Shown: piece after piece, positions 24,565 through 32,567 of the stretch
Position numbering within the stretch: the stretch's first letter is position 1
Layout: each line of letters opens with the position of its first letter
Notes under the pieces: model-generated
Databases searched by the model: none
What the model was told of the DNA's origin: nothing
What the model saw: the letters and a program-made list of their open reading frames with translations, nothing else
Translations under genes and position numbers: made by a program
Source of the DNA: Novosphingobium sp. CF614
Lineage (GTDB): Bacteria; Pseudomonadota; Alphaproteobacteria; Sphingomonadales; Sphingomonadaceae
Direction: 5' to 3'
Assembly: GCF_900113255.1 (NCBI RefSeq)
Contig: NZ_FOOR01000009.1
Location: forward strand, 78,288-142,287
Length of the DNA: 64,000 nucleotides

Positions 24565-26439
24565 TCAGTTCCAGCCGGCCACTTTCGCGAGGCCCCGTAC
24601 CAGCGGCAGGTTCTTCGCCTTGACGCCTGCACCCGGCAGCGGTGGGCATTCCAGGCAATAGGCCTGTACGCCCCGCATTCCGAGCAGCCCTTCAAGCTGG
24701 CCGAGCGCCCTGCCCGCCTGCGCCTGCTGGCGCGCGGCGACGAGACCGGCGAAGTCGTAGGCGGCGGTATCGTCTTGCGGCTTGGCCTCGAGCTGTTCGA
24801 TGAAGCTGGTGAAGGCATCCGGCTTCTCGCCCAGGAACTCGGCGTGCCACTTGCCGTTGCCTACGCCGCCCAGTTTCGCGGCATGACCGAGCGCGGCGTC
24901 GAGATTGCCCATCTCGTCCACCAGGCCCAGCCGGCGCGCCTCGGCGCCCGGCCAGACGCGGCCCTGCGCCACGGCGTCGATCTGCTGCGGCGTGCGGCCC
25001 CGGGCCTTGGCCACGATAGCCAGGAACTTGCCGTAGGCGTTTTCGACCGAGGCTTGCAGCAGTTCGTTCAGCTCGGGCGTGAACCCGCCGAGCAGGTCCG
25101 GTTGACCGGACAGCGGAGTCGTGCGCACGCCGTCGCTGGTGACGCCGAAATCGGCCAGGGTCTTCTCGAAGCTGGGAATGACCGCGAAGACACCGATCGA
25201 ACCGGTGATGGTGCCAGGCTCCGCGTAGATCTTCTGCGCGGGGGTGGAGACCCAGTAACCACCGCTGGCGGCAAGATTGCTCATCGAGACGACGACGGGG
25301 ATCTTGGCGTCGCGCCAGCGCTGGATCGCGCGGCGGATGCGTTCGGCCGCCGTTGCCGAGCCACCGGGCGAATCGATCCTGACCACGAGCGCCTTGAAAT
25401 CCTCGTCGATATTGTCGTCGAGCAGTTCGGCGATGCGATCTCCGCCCGCCTGTCCCGGGCCGGCATCGCCATCGACGATATCGCCGGCAATGGTGACGAC
25501 CGCGATCGCCTCGCCCGGCTTCTTCTCGGGATTGGCGGCGAGCCAGGTGGCGAGGCGCGTATGCGCATAAGGCAGATCGTCATCGTCGGACTTGCCCGCC
25601 AGTTCGGCCACCCGTCGCTCGAACTCGGTCTTGTCGCCAAGCCGGTCGACGATGCCGGCGGCCTTGGCGCCTTGGGCGAAATCGCCGCCGGCCGCCTTCA
25701 TCATGCCTGCCGGGTTCGCGGCCAGCTCGTCGGTCCGCGCCTTGGGCCGGGCTTTCCTGACGTCGGCCTTCCAGGCCTCCCACAGCGTGCCGTAGACGTC
25801 CTCATAAGCCTGACGCGCCTCCGGCGACATGTCCGAGCGCAGATAGGGCTCGACGTAGCTCTTGTACGTGCCGACGCGGTAGACATGGGCATTGACCTTG
25901 AAACGGTCGATCAACCCCTTGTAATAGTTCATGTTTCCGCCTGGTCCGGCAATCAGGGCCTCGCCCATGGGATCGAGCCAGGCCTCGCTGGAATGCGCCG
26001 CGAGCTGCACCCCGTCGTCGAGATAGGCATTGGCGAAAGTCAGCACCGGCTTGCCGGCCTTGCGCACCTCGTCCATCGCCGCGCCGATCCCGCGCAAGTG
26101 GACGAAGCGGCCCCCCATGAAGCGCGAGAGATCGAGCACCACGACTTTCACGCGGTCGTCCTTCGCCGCCAGACGCAGCGCGCGCTCGATATCGCGCGCC
26201 TGGAATTCGCGAGTCGGCGCCTCGCCCGAAAGCAGCAGGTCGAAGGGATCGACCTTGCTCTTCTCCTCGACGATCACGCCGTTCAGGTCGAGCAGGAGAG
26301 CACCCTTCTCCACGCTGCCCGCCGCCGGCCGCGCCGACAGCGCGGCATAGATGAGGCCGAAGAACATGACCAGGAACAGGAGCGCCAGGGCATCCTTGAC
26401 ACCGACCAGCAGCTTCCAGACCTTGCTCGCGAATTTCAT
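24565..26439 (-). CDS. sppA: Signal peptide peptidase SppA, 67K type
   Basis: Protein of 624 aa with an N-terminal membrane anchor ([18 protein letters not shown]) and two tandem S49 domains. The catalytic Lys is in [14 protein letters not shown] in the first domain and the nucleophilic Ser in [14 protein letters not shown] in the second, as in E. coli Spp[15 protein letters not shown] and [14 protein letters not shown] are further family marks. It degrades cleaved signal peptides in the inner membrane. It is divergent from pyrB. Confidence 0.95.
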   Translation of the reverse strand: MKFASKVWKLLVGVKDALALLFLVMFFGLIYAALSARPAAGSVEKGALLLDLNGVIVEEKSKVDPFDLLLSGEAPTREFQARDIERALRLAAKDDRVKVVVLDLSRFMGGRFVHLRGIGAAMDEVRKAGKPVLTFANAYLDDGVQLAAHSSEAWLDPMGEALIAGPGGNMNYYKGLIDRFKVNAHVYRVGTYKSYVEPYLRSDMSPEARQAYEDVYGTLWEAWKADVRKARPKARTDELAANPAGMMKAAGGDFAQGAKAAGIVDRLGDKTEFERRVAELAGKSDDDDLPYAHTRLATWLAANPEKKPGEAIAVVTIAGDIVDGDAGPGQAGGDRIAELLDDNIDEDFKALVVRIDSPGGSATAAERIRRAIQRWRDAKIPVVVSMSNLAASGGYWVSTPAQKIYAEPGTITGSIGVFAVIPSFEKTLADFGVTSDGVRTTPLSGQPDLLGGFTPELNELLQASVENAYGKFLAIVAKARGRTPQQIDAVAQGRVWPGAEARRLGLVDEMGNLDAALGHAAKLGGVGNGKWHAEFLGEKPDAFTSFIEQLEAKPQDDTAAYDFAGLVAARQQAQAGRALGQLEGLLGMRGVQAYCLECPPLPGAGVKAKNLPLVRGLAKVAGWN

Positions 26440-26561
26440 GGATTCACCTGCCTTTCACGGCAAGTCCTTACCCGCACATGCGCGCGCTTGAAAGGGAAGC
26501 GGGGAAAGACCGGCGAATTGGCTTGAGCCGGCGGGCCGGCGGGCCTAAGGCATCATCTTCA

Positions 26562-27542
26562 ATGACATCGCCAGAATATACCTATCCGGAAGGCGCCGCG
26601 GCCTTCCCGCACCGCGGCCTGGTGAGCATCGCCGGACTTGCCCCGCACGAGATATGGTTCCTGCTGGACGAGGCGGAACAGTGGGTCCAGCTCAACCGGA
26701 ACGCGCAAAAGCACCGCGAGGTGCTTTCCGGCCTCACCATCATCAACGCCTTCTTCGAGAATTCGACGCGAACCCTGCTCAGCTTCGAGATCGCTGGCAA
26801 GCGCCTGGGCGCCGACGTCGTCAACATGGCGGTGGCGACCTCCAGCGTGAAGAAGGGCGAAACGCTGATCGACACGGCGATGACGCTCAACGCCATGCAC
26901 GCCGATGCCATCGTCATCCGCCATGCCAGTTCCGGCGCGGTGCGGCTCATCGCCGGCAAGGTGGACTGCCCGGTGCTCAACGCCGGCGACGGCCAGCACG
27001 AGCATCCCACCCAGGCTCTGCTCGACGCGCTGACGATCCGCCACGCCAAGCGCGCCTTCAATGGCCTGCGGGTGACGATCTGCGGAGACATCCTGCACAG
27101 CCGCGTCGCCCGTTCCAACATCCTGTGCCTCACCTCGCTGGGCGCCGACGTGCGCGTCTGCGCGCCGCCGGCGCTGATGCCCGCCGATATCGAACGGATG
27201 AACGTTGCGGTCTTCCACGATTTCGACGCGGCGCTGAAAGGCGCGGACGTGGTGATGATGCTGCGGCTGCAGATGGAGCGGATGCAGGGCCAGTTCATTC
27301 CGTCCCCGCGCGAATACCGCCACCTTTACGGCCTCTCGCTCGATCGGCTGGAAAAGGCCGAGCCGGACGCGCTCGTCATGCACCCGGGCCCGATGAACCG
27401 CGGCGTCGAGATCGACAGCAACGTCGCCGATCTGGTCGGCCGCTCGCAGATCACCACCCAAGTGGAGATGGGCGTCGCCATCCGCATGGCCTGCCTCGAC
27501 GTGCTCACGCGCAGGGCACGCAAGCTGGAGGGCTGGTCATGA
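26562..27542 (+). CDS. pyrB: Aspartate carbamoyltransferase catalytic subunit
   Basis: About 326 aa from ATG 26562 ([11 protein letters not shown]). Carbamoyl-phosphate site FFENSTRT, the HPTQALLD motif and the aspartate-binding region [13 protein letters not shown] are all present. It makes N-carbamoyl-aspartate in pyrimidine synthesis. There is no pyrI regulatory gene. Instead a dihydroorotase homologue overlaps it by 4 bp (ATGA), the arrangement seen for class A ATCases that form dodecamers with a DHOase-like partner. Confidence 0.96.
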   Translation: MTSPEYTYPEGAAAFPHRGLVSIAGLAPHEIWFLLDEAEQWVQLNRNAQKHREVLSGLTIINAFFENSTRTLLSFEIAGKRLGADVVNMAVATSSVKKGETLIDTAMTLNAMHADAIVIRHASSGAVRLIAGKVDCPVLNAGDGQHEHPTQALLDALTIRHAKRAFNGLRVTICGDILHSRVARSNILCLTSLGADVRVCAPPALMPADIERMNVAVFHDFDAALKGADVVMMLRLQMERMQGQFIPSPREYRHLYGLSLDRLEKAEPDALVMHPGPMNRGVEIDSNVADLVGRSQITTQVEMGVAIRMACLDVLTRRARKLEGWS

Positions 27543-28795
27543 GCCTGCACGCACCGCTCACCGTCACCGGCGGACGCCTGCTGCTGCCCGACGGCACCAT
27601 CATTCCGGGCGCGATCCGCTGCGAGGGCGGGTTCATCGTCGCGCTGGGCGGCGGGGTTTCCCCCCAGCCCGGCGACGAGGTACACGACGCCGCCGGCAAG
27701 CTCGTCACCCCCGGCCTCGTCGACATCGGCGTGTTCGAGATCGACAAGCCGGCGTTCCACTTCGGCGGCGTGACCCGCGCCGCGCTGATGCCCGATCAGA
27801 ACCCGCCGCTGGACGTGCCGGCACGCGTGCGCTTCGCCGCCCAGTCGGGCAAGCCGGACTTCTGGGTCCACCCGCTCGCCGCCGCGACCAAGGAACTGGA
27901 AGGCCGATCCCTGGCCGAGATCGCCCTCATGCGCGATGCCGGCGCCCGCGCCGTCGCCACCGGGCGACGGTGGATCGGCGATTCGGGTACGATGCTGCGG
28001 CTGCTGCAATATGCCGGCATGCTCGGCCTGGTGGTGATCGCCCATGCCGAGGATGCCGGGCTGGTCGGCAACGCGGTGGCGACTGCGGGCGAAATGGCGA
28101 CACGCCTGGGCCTGCCGAACGCCCCGGCAGAGGCGGAAGCGCTGGCCCTGGCCCGCGACATCGTCCTGGCCGAACTGGCCGGCGCCGCGATCCACTTCCG
28201 CAAGGTCACCACCGCCGCCGGGCTCGACCTGGTGCGCCGGGCCAAGGATCGCGGGCTGAAGGTGACGGCGGGGGTCTCGCCCGCCTATTTCATGCTTTCC
28301 GACCTCGCCATGGCCGAGTTTCGCACATTCGCCCACCTCTCCCCGCCCTTGCGGAGCGAGGTGGATCGCAAGGCGGTGATCGCCGCGATCGCCGACGGCA
28401 CCATCGACGTCATCGCCTCTTGCCACGATCCGCGCGGCCCGGAGGACAAGCGCCTGCCCTTCGCCGATTCTGCGCCCGGCATGGCCGGCGCGGAAACGCT
28501 GCTGCCGCTCACCCTCAATCTGGTGCGCGACGGCGTGATCCCGATAGGCCGCGCTTTCGACCTGCTGGCCGCCAATCCCGCCAGGCTGCTCGGTGTCAAT
28601 GCCGGCCGCCTGGCCGTGGGCACCGAGGCCGACATCGCGGTGATCGACCCGGAGCGGCCATGGATCGTCGATTCGGACAAGATGGCCGCCAGCGCGGGCA
28701 ATACCCCTTTCGACAAGCAACCCGTCCAGGGCCGCGTGCTGGCGCTGTTCAAGGGCGGTGTCCTGGTGCGAGCGAAGAAACCGCGGCGGACGTGA
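27539..28795 (+). CDS. Dihydroorotase homologue lacking metal ligands (PyrC'/PyrX-like)
   Basis: Amidohydrolase-fold protein of 418 aa, translationally coupled to pyrB. At the position of the canonical D-x-H-x-H-L-R it reads [18 protein letters not shown], so the HxH metal pair is absent. The later ligand regions are also altered: HFRKVTT instead of the usual H-x-H-x-S-T, and VSPAYFML instead of PHHL. One segment ([11 protein letters not shown]) keeps the loop order of the TDHAPH motif. Noncatalytic DHOase homologues fused or coupled to pyrB are known in Pseudomonas, where they are needed for ATCase assembly. I infer the same here and expect a true pyrC elsewhere in the genome. Automated annotation would probably call it active. 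Confidence 0.8.
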   Translation: MSLHAPLTVTGGRLLLPDGTIIPGAIRCEGGFIVALGGGVSPQPGDEVHDAAGKLVTPGLVDIGVFEIDKPAFHFGGVTRAALMPDQNPPLDVPARVRFAAQSGKPDFWVHPLAAATKELEGRSLAEIALMRDAGARAVATGRRWIGDSGTMLRLLQYAGMLGLVVIAHAEDAGLVGNAVATAGEMATRLGLPNAPAEAEALALARDIVLAELAGAAIHFRKVTTAAGLDLVRRAKDRGLKVTAGVSPAYFMLSDLAMAEFRTFAHLSPPLRSEVDRKAVIAAIADGTIDVIASCHDPRGPEDKRLPFADSAPGMAGAETLLPLTLNLVRDGVIPIGRAFDLLAANPARLLGVNAGRLAVGTEADIAVIDPERPWIVDSDKMAASAGNTPFDKQPVQGRVLALFKGGVLVRAKKPRRT

Positions 28796-28804
28796 GGATA
28801 TGGC

Positions 28805-28836
28805 CCCGTCGTCCCGGGGAACACCGGGACGACGGG
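28805..28836. terminator. Bidirectional terminator between the pyr genes and serA
   Basis: CCCGTCGTCCCGG pairs with CCGGGACGACGGG around GGAACA, between two convergent genes. No long T-run is present on either side. Confidence 0.7.
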
Positions 28837-28846
28837 TGATCTCTCA

Positions 28847-30433
28847 TCAGAACGCCAGCGCCTTCACCATCTTCACGCCCGGCAGTTCGCAGGCCTGCTT
28901 GAGCACGGCATCGGGCACCGGGCTGTCGACCGAGAGCAACAGCACCGCCTCACCGCCGGCATTGCGGCGGCCGAGGTTGAAAGTGCCGATGTTGATCTGG
29001 TTCTCGCCCAGCAGGGTGCCGATGCGGCCGATGAAGCCCGGGGCGTCCTCGTTGACGATATACATCATGTAGCCGGCAAGCTCGGCTTCCACCTTGATGC
29101 CGAACATCTCGACCAGGCGTGGCTCCACGTTGTTGAACAGCGTGCCGGCGACCGAACGCTCTCCCGCCTCGGTCTTCACCGAGACGCGGACCAGCGTGTG
29201 ATAGTCGCCCTCGCGCTCGGTCTTGACCTCGCGCACTTCAAGGCCGCGTTCCTTGGCCAGATAGGGGGCGTTGACCATGTTCACGGTGTCCGACTGCACG
29301 CGCAGGAATCCGGCCAGCACCGCGGCGACGATCGGTTTCATGTTGAGCTCGGCCGCCGCGCCCTCGGTGTGGATCGAGATGCGTGGAACCGAATCGCGCG
29401 TGAGCTGGCCCACCATCGAGCCAAGCTGCTCCGCCAGCTTCATGTAGGGCTTGAGCTTGGGGGCTTCCTCGGCCGAGAGCGACGGCACGTTGAGCGCGTT
29501 GATGACACCGCCGGTGACGAGATAGTCGGCCATCTGCTCGGCCACCTGTAGCGCCACGTTGACTTGCGCCTCGGTGGTGGAAGCGCCCAGGTGCGGGGTG
29601 CAGATGAAGTTCGGCGTGCCGAACAGCGGCGATTCCTTCGCCGGCTCGGTCTGGAACACATCGAGCGCCGCGCCGGCGACATGGCCGGAATCGAGCATGT
29701 CCTTCAGCGCTGCCTCATCGACCAGGCCGCCGCGCGCGCAGTTGACGATGCGCACGCCCTGCTTGGTCTTGGCCAGGTTCTCCCGGCTCAGGATATTGCG
29801 GGTCTGGTCGGTCAGCGGCGTGTGCAGCGTGATGAAATCGGCCTTCTCCAGCAAAGTGTCGAGATCCGCCTTCTCCACGCCCATCTCCACCGCGCGCTCT
29901 GGCGTGAGGAACGGGTCATAGGCGACGACTTTCATCCGAAGGCCCAGCGCGCGGCTGGCGACGATCGAGCCGATATTGCCCGCGCCGATCAGGCCCAGCG
30001 TCTTGCCGGTCACCTCGACGCCCATGAAGCGGTTCTTTTCCCACTTGCCGGCCTGCGTCGATGCGTCGGCTTCGGGGAGCTGGCGGGCAAGCGCGAACAT
30101 CAGGGCGATCGCATGCTCGGCAGTCGTGATCGAATTGCCGAACGGCGTGTTCATCACGACCACGCCCTTGGCCGAAGCGGCCGGGATATCGACGTTGTCG
30201 ACGCCGATGCCGGCGCGGCCGACGACCTTGAGATTGGTCGCGGCGTCAAGGATGTCCTTTGTCACCTTGGTCGACGAACGGATGGCGAGGCCATCGTACT
30301 TGCCGATGATCGCCTTGAGTTCTTCCGGCTTGAGGCCGGTGATCTCGTCCACTTCGCAGCCGCGGATGCGGAAGATCGTGGCGGCGTTGGGATCCATCTT
30401 GTCGGAAATGAGGACTTTGGGTTTGGTGGTCAT
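28847..30433 (-). CDS. serA: D-3-phosphoglycerate dehydrogenase
   Basis: Protein of 528 aa from ATG 30433 (GAGAG upstream); the frame stays open further but only across a palindromic repeat. The NAD-binding motif GLIGAGNIGSIVASRA, the D-2-hydroxyacid dehydrogenase signatures NCARGGLVDE and CTPHLGAST, the intervening ASB domain and a C-terminal ACT domain (MYIVNEDAPGFIGRIGTLL) are present. This is the long, ACT-bearing form. It catalyses the first step of serine synthesis. serC lies immediately upstream. Confidence 0.96.
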   Translation of the reverse strand: MTTKPKVLISDKMDPNAATIFRIRGCEVDEITGLKPEELKAIIGKYDGLAIRSSTKVTKDILDAATNLKVVGRAGIGVDNVDIPAASAKGVVVMNTPFGNSITTAEHAIALMFALARQLPEADASTQAGKWEKNRFMGVEVTGKTLGLIGAGNIGSIVASRALGLRMKVVAYDPFLTPERAVEMGVEKADLDTLLEKADFITLHTPLTDQTRNILSRENLAKTKQGVRIVNCARGGLVDEAALKDMLDSGHVAGAALDVFQTEPAKESPLFGTPNFICTPHLGASTTEAQVNVALQVAEQMADYLVTGGVINALNVPSLSAEEAPKLKPYMKLAEQLGSMVGQLTRDSVPRISIHTEGAAAELNMKPIVAAVLAGFLRVQSDTVNMVNAPYLAKERGLEVREVKTEREGDYHTLVRVSVKTEAGERSVAGTLFNNVEPRLVEMFGIKVEAELAGYMMYIVNEDAPGFIGRIGTLLGENQINIGTFNLGRRNAGGEAVLLLSVDSPVPDAVLKQACELPGVKMVKALAF

Positions 30434-30461
30434 GTCAATTCTCTCATAACGCGTCCGCGCG

Positions 30462-30530
30462 CCCTGGGCTTGTCGAAGTCCGTTCGGCGGAGGTAGCACG
30501 GTGCCCTTCGACAAGCTCGGGGCGAGCGGG
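30462..30530. repeat. Palindromic element between serC and serA
   Basis: GCTTGTCGAAG (30468-30478) and CTTCGACAAGC (30506-30516) are perfect inverted repeats. The flanks (GCCCTGGGCTTGTCGAAG; CCCTTCGACAAGCTCGGGGCGAGCG) belong to a type of dispersed CTTCGACAAGCTC repeat common in high-GC Proteobacteria. As mRNA it would form a hairpin that could tune serA relative to serC. Confidence 0.7.
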
Positions 30531-30532
30531 CC

Positions 30533-31663
30533 TCAGGAAGCCTTGGTCACGGCCCAGGCGTAGTCGAGCCAGGGTCCGAGCGCCTCGATGTCGGCCGTCT
30601 CGACAGTGGCGCCGCACCAGATGCGCAGACCCGCCGGGGCGTCGCGGTAGCCGGCGATATCATAGGCCGCATCCTGCTTTTCGAGCACGGCGGCGAACTT
30701 CTTGATGAAGTCGGCATCGGCGCCCTCGACAGTGAGGCAGACCGAGGTCTTCGAACGGCTGGCCGGATCGGTGGCGAGATGGCCGAGCCAGTCACGCTCG
30801 CTCACGATCCTGTCGAGCGCGGCGGCATTGGCGTCGCAGCGCGCCCGCAAGCCTTCGAGGCCGCCGAGCGACCTGGCCCATTCGAGCGCGAAGATCGCGT
30901 CTTCGACGGCGAGCATCGAAGGCGTGTTGATGGTCTCGCCCTTGAACACGCCTTCGGCCAGCTTGCCCTTGGAAACGAGGCGGAAGACCTTGGGCAGCGG
31001 CCAGGACGGAGTGTAGCCTTCCAGGCGCTCGACCGCGCGGGGACCGAGGATCAGCACGCCGTGGCCGCCTTCGCCGCCCAGCACTTTCTGCCAGGAGAAC
31101 GTGGCGACATCGATCTTGTCCCACGGAATGTCGTAAGCGAACACGGCGCTGGTGGCGTCGGCGAAGGACAGGCCCTCGCGGTCGTCGGCGATCCAGTCGC
31201 CATCGGGGACGCGCACGCCCGACGTGGTGCCGTTCCAGGTGAAGAGCACGTCGTTCGACCAGTCGACCCGGCTCAGGTCCGGCAGCTGGCCGTAGTCGGC
31301 GCGCAGGACCGTGGGATCGAGCTTGAGCTGCTTGACGGCATCGGTGACCCAACCTTCTCCGAAGCTTTCCCAGGCCAGCGTCGTCACGCCGCGCTGCCCC
31401 AGCATGGTCCACATCGCCATCTCGAACGCGCCAGTGTCCGATCCGGGCACGATGCCGATGCGGTGCGTCTCGGGCAGCCCGAGCACTTCGCGCATCAGGT
31501 CGATGCAGTACTGGAGGCGCGACTTGCCGATCTTGGCACGGTGCGAGCGGCCCAGCGATTCGGTGGCGAGCTTGTCGGGGGAGTATCCGGGCGGCTTGGC
31601 GCAGGGACCGGAAGAGAAATGCGGACGCGCAGGCTTGCGCGCCGGTATCGTGATGTCAGTCAT
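30533..31663 (-). CDS. serC: Phosphoserine aminotransferase
   Basis: PLP enzyme of 376 aa of the longer alphaproteobacterial/archaeal SerC type. It shows HFSSGPCAKPPGYS at the N-terminus, the substrate helix GRSHRAKIGKSRLQ, and the PLP lysine in TFSWQKVLGGEGGHG. It converts 3-phosphohydroxypyruvate to phosphoserine, and may also serve the PLP pathway (deoxyxylulose-5-phosphate route). It is followed by serA. Confidence 0.95.
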   Translation of the reverse strand: MTDITIPARKPARPHFSSGPCAKPPGYSPDKLATESLGRSHRAKIGKSRLQYCIDLMREVLGLPETHRIGIVPGSDTGAFEMAMWTMLGQRGVTTLAWESFGEGWVTDAVKQLKLDPTVLRADYGQLPDLSRVDWSNDVLFTWNGTTSGVRVPDGDWIADDREGLSFADATSAVFAYDIPWDKIDVATFSWQKVLGGEGGHGVLILGPRAVERLEGYTPSWPLPKVFRLVSKGKLAEGVFKGETINTPSMLAVEDAIFALEWARSLGGLEGLRARCDANAAALDRIVSERDWLGHLATDPASRSKTSVCLTVEGADADFIKKFAAVLEKQDAAYDIAGYRDAPAGLRIWCGATVETADIEALGPWLDYAWAVTKAS

Positions 31664-31730
31664 TTAAGACTCTCCTTGCAGAGAGCACGCGCGGCGTTGG
31701 GACCGCGTGGCCCGGCGCCGCGTCTAGAAC
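31664..31730 (-). promoter_or_regulatory. Structured serC 5' leader
   Basis: On the minus strand, a GC-rich inverted segment (GACGCGGCGCCGGGCCACGC...AACGCCGCGCG) is followed by ACTCTCT-style pairing: CTCTCTGCAAGGAGAGT just before the serC ATG, which would bury the GGAGAG Shine-Dalgarno in a hairpin. A two-hairpin serC RNA motif is known in Alphaproteobacteria. Position and architecture fit, but I have not checked the consensus. Confidence 0.45.
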
Positions 31731-31871
31731 CATGCGCGCGTTTGTCAATCCGTTTGCGCCCGATGCATCCCGGCATGCCCTGCCGGCCCGCGCGCTCAAC
31801 TGACCGGAATTGGACCGGATTAAGGAATAGCCGAAAGGCCTTGTTAACCATTTACGGCATAACTGACCGTC

Positions 31872-32537
31872 ATGCGCAGATTTCTGCTCGTCCTGCCTCT
31901 GGTATCAGCCTTGAGCGCCTGCATCGACATCCCGCAGGCCCAGGCCCCCCGCCGGCAAACCGTGCGCCAGTCGACAGGTACTTTCAATCCTCGCCCCGAA
32001 TACCGGCAATGCCTCTCCGAACTCGGCGCGCAAAAGGCGACTTTCATGCCGCTGGCCGACCAGTATTTCGGCACCGGCTGCTCGAACGTGGCGACCGTGA
32101 AGCTATCCGGCCTGCGAAGCGATTCGACTTCGCTCGGCCTGACCAACCTTGGCCCGGTGACCTGCAACATGGCGACGACTTTCGCCGCCTGGGCCCGCTT
32201 CGGGGCGGACCGCGCCGCCGAACAGATCCTGGGCAGCCGGGTGGTGCGAATCGAGACGTTCGGCAGTTACAGCTGCCGCAACGTCGCGGGCAGCAACCGC
32301 CGCTCCGGCCATGCCACCGCCAACGCCATCGATGTTTCCGCCTTCGTGCTGGAAAACGGCCACCGCGTGACCGTGCTTGACGACTGGAACGGCGGCACCC
32401 CCGCCGAACGCCGCTTCCTGCGCGTGGTCCACGCCAGCGCCTGCAAGCGTTTCGGCACCACGCTTGGCCCGGACTACAACGCGGCGCACGCGAATCACCT
32501 CCACCTTGAGGCTGACGGGGCGGAGTTCTGTCGCTGA
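31872..32537 (+). CDS. Extensin-like lipoprotein
   Basis: Protein of 221 aa with a lipoprotein signal (LLVLPLVSALSAC). The body matches the extensin-like C-terminal family: GPVTCNMATTFAAWAR, VVRIETFGSYSCRNV, GHATANAIDVSAFVLENG and HANHLHLEADG. The paired H-x(6)-D and H-x-H are arranged as in LAS-type (M15-like) metallopeptidases, so peptidoglycan peptidase activity is plausible but unproven. It is transcribed divergently from serC. Confidence 0.8.
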   Translation: MRRFLLVLPLVSALSACIDIPQAQAPRRQTVRQSTGTFNPRPEYRQCLSELGAQKATFMPLADQYFGTGCSNVATVKLSGLRSDSTSLGLTNLGPVTCNMATTFAAWARFGADRAAEQILGSRVVRIETFGSYSCRNVAGSNRRSGHATANAIDVSAFVLENGHRVTVLDDWNGGTPAERRFLRVVHASACKRFGTTLGPDYNAAHANHLHLEADGAEFCR

Positions 32538-32567
32538 ATCAGGCGCCTGATCCCCGGGGCCGGGCGG

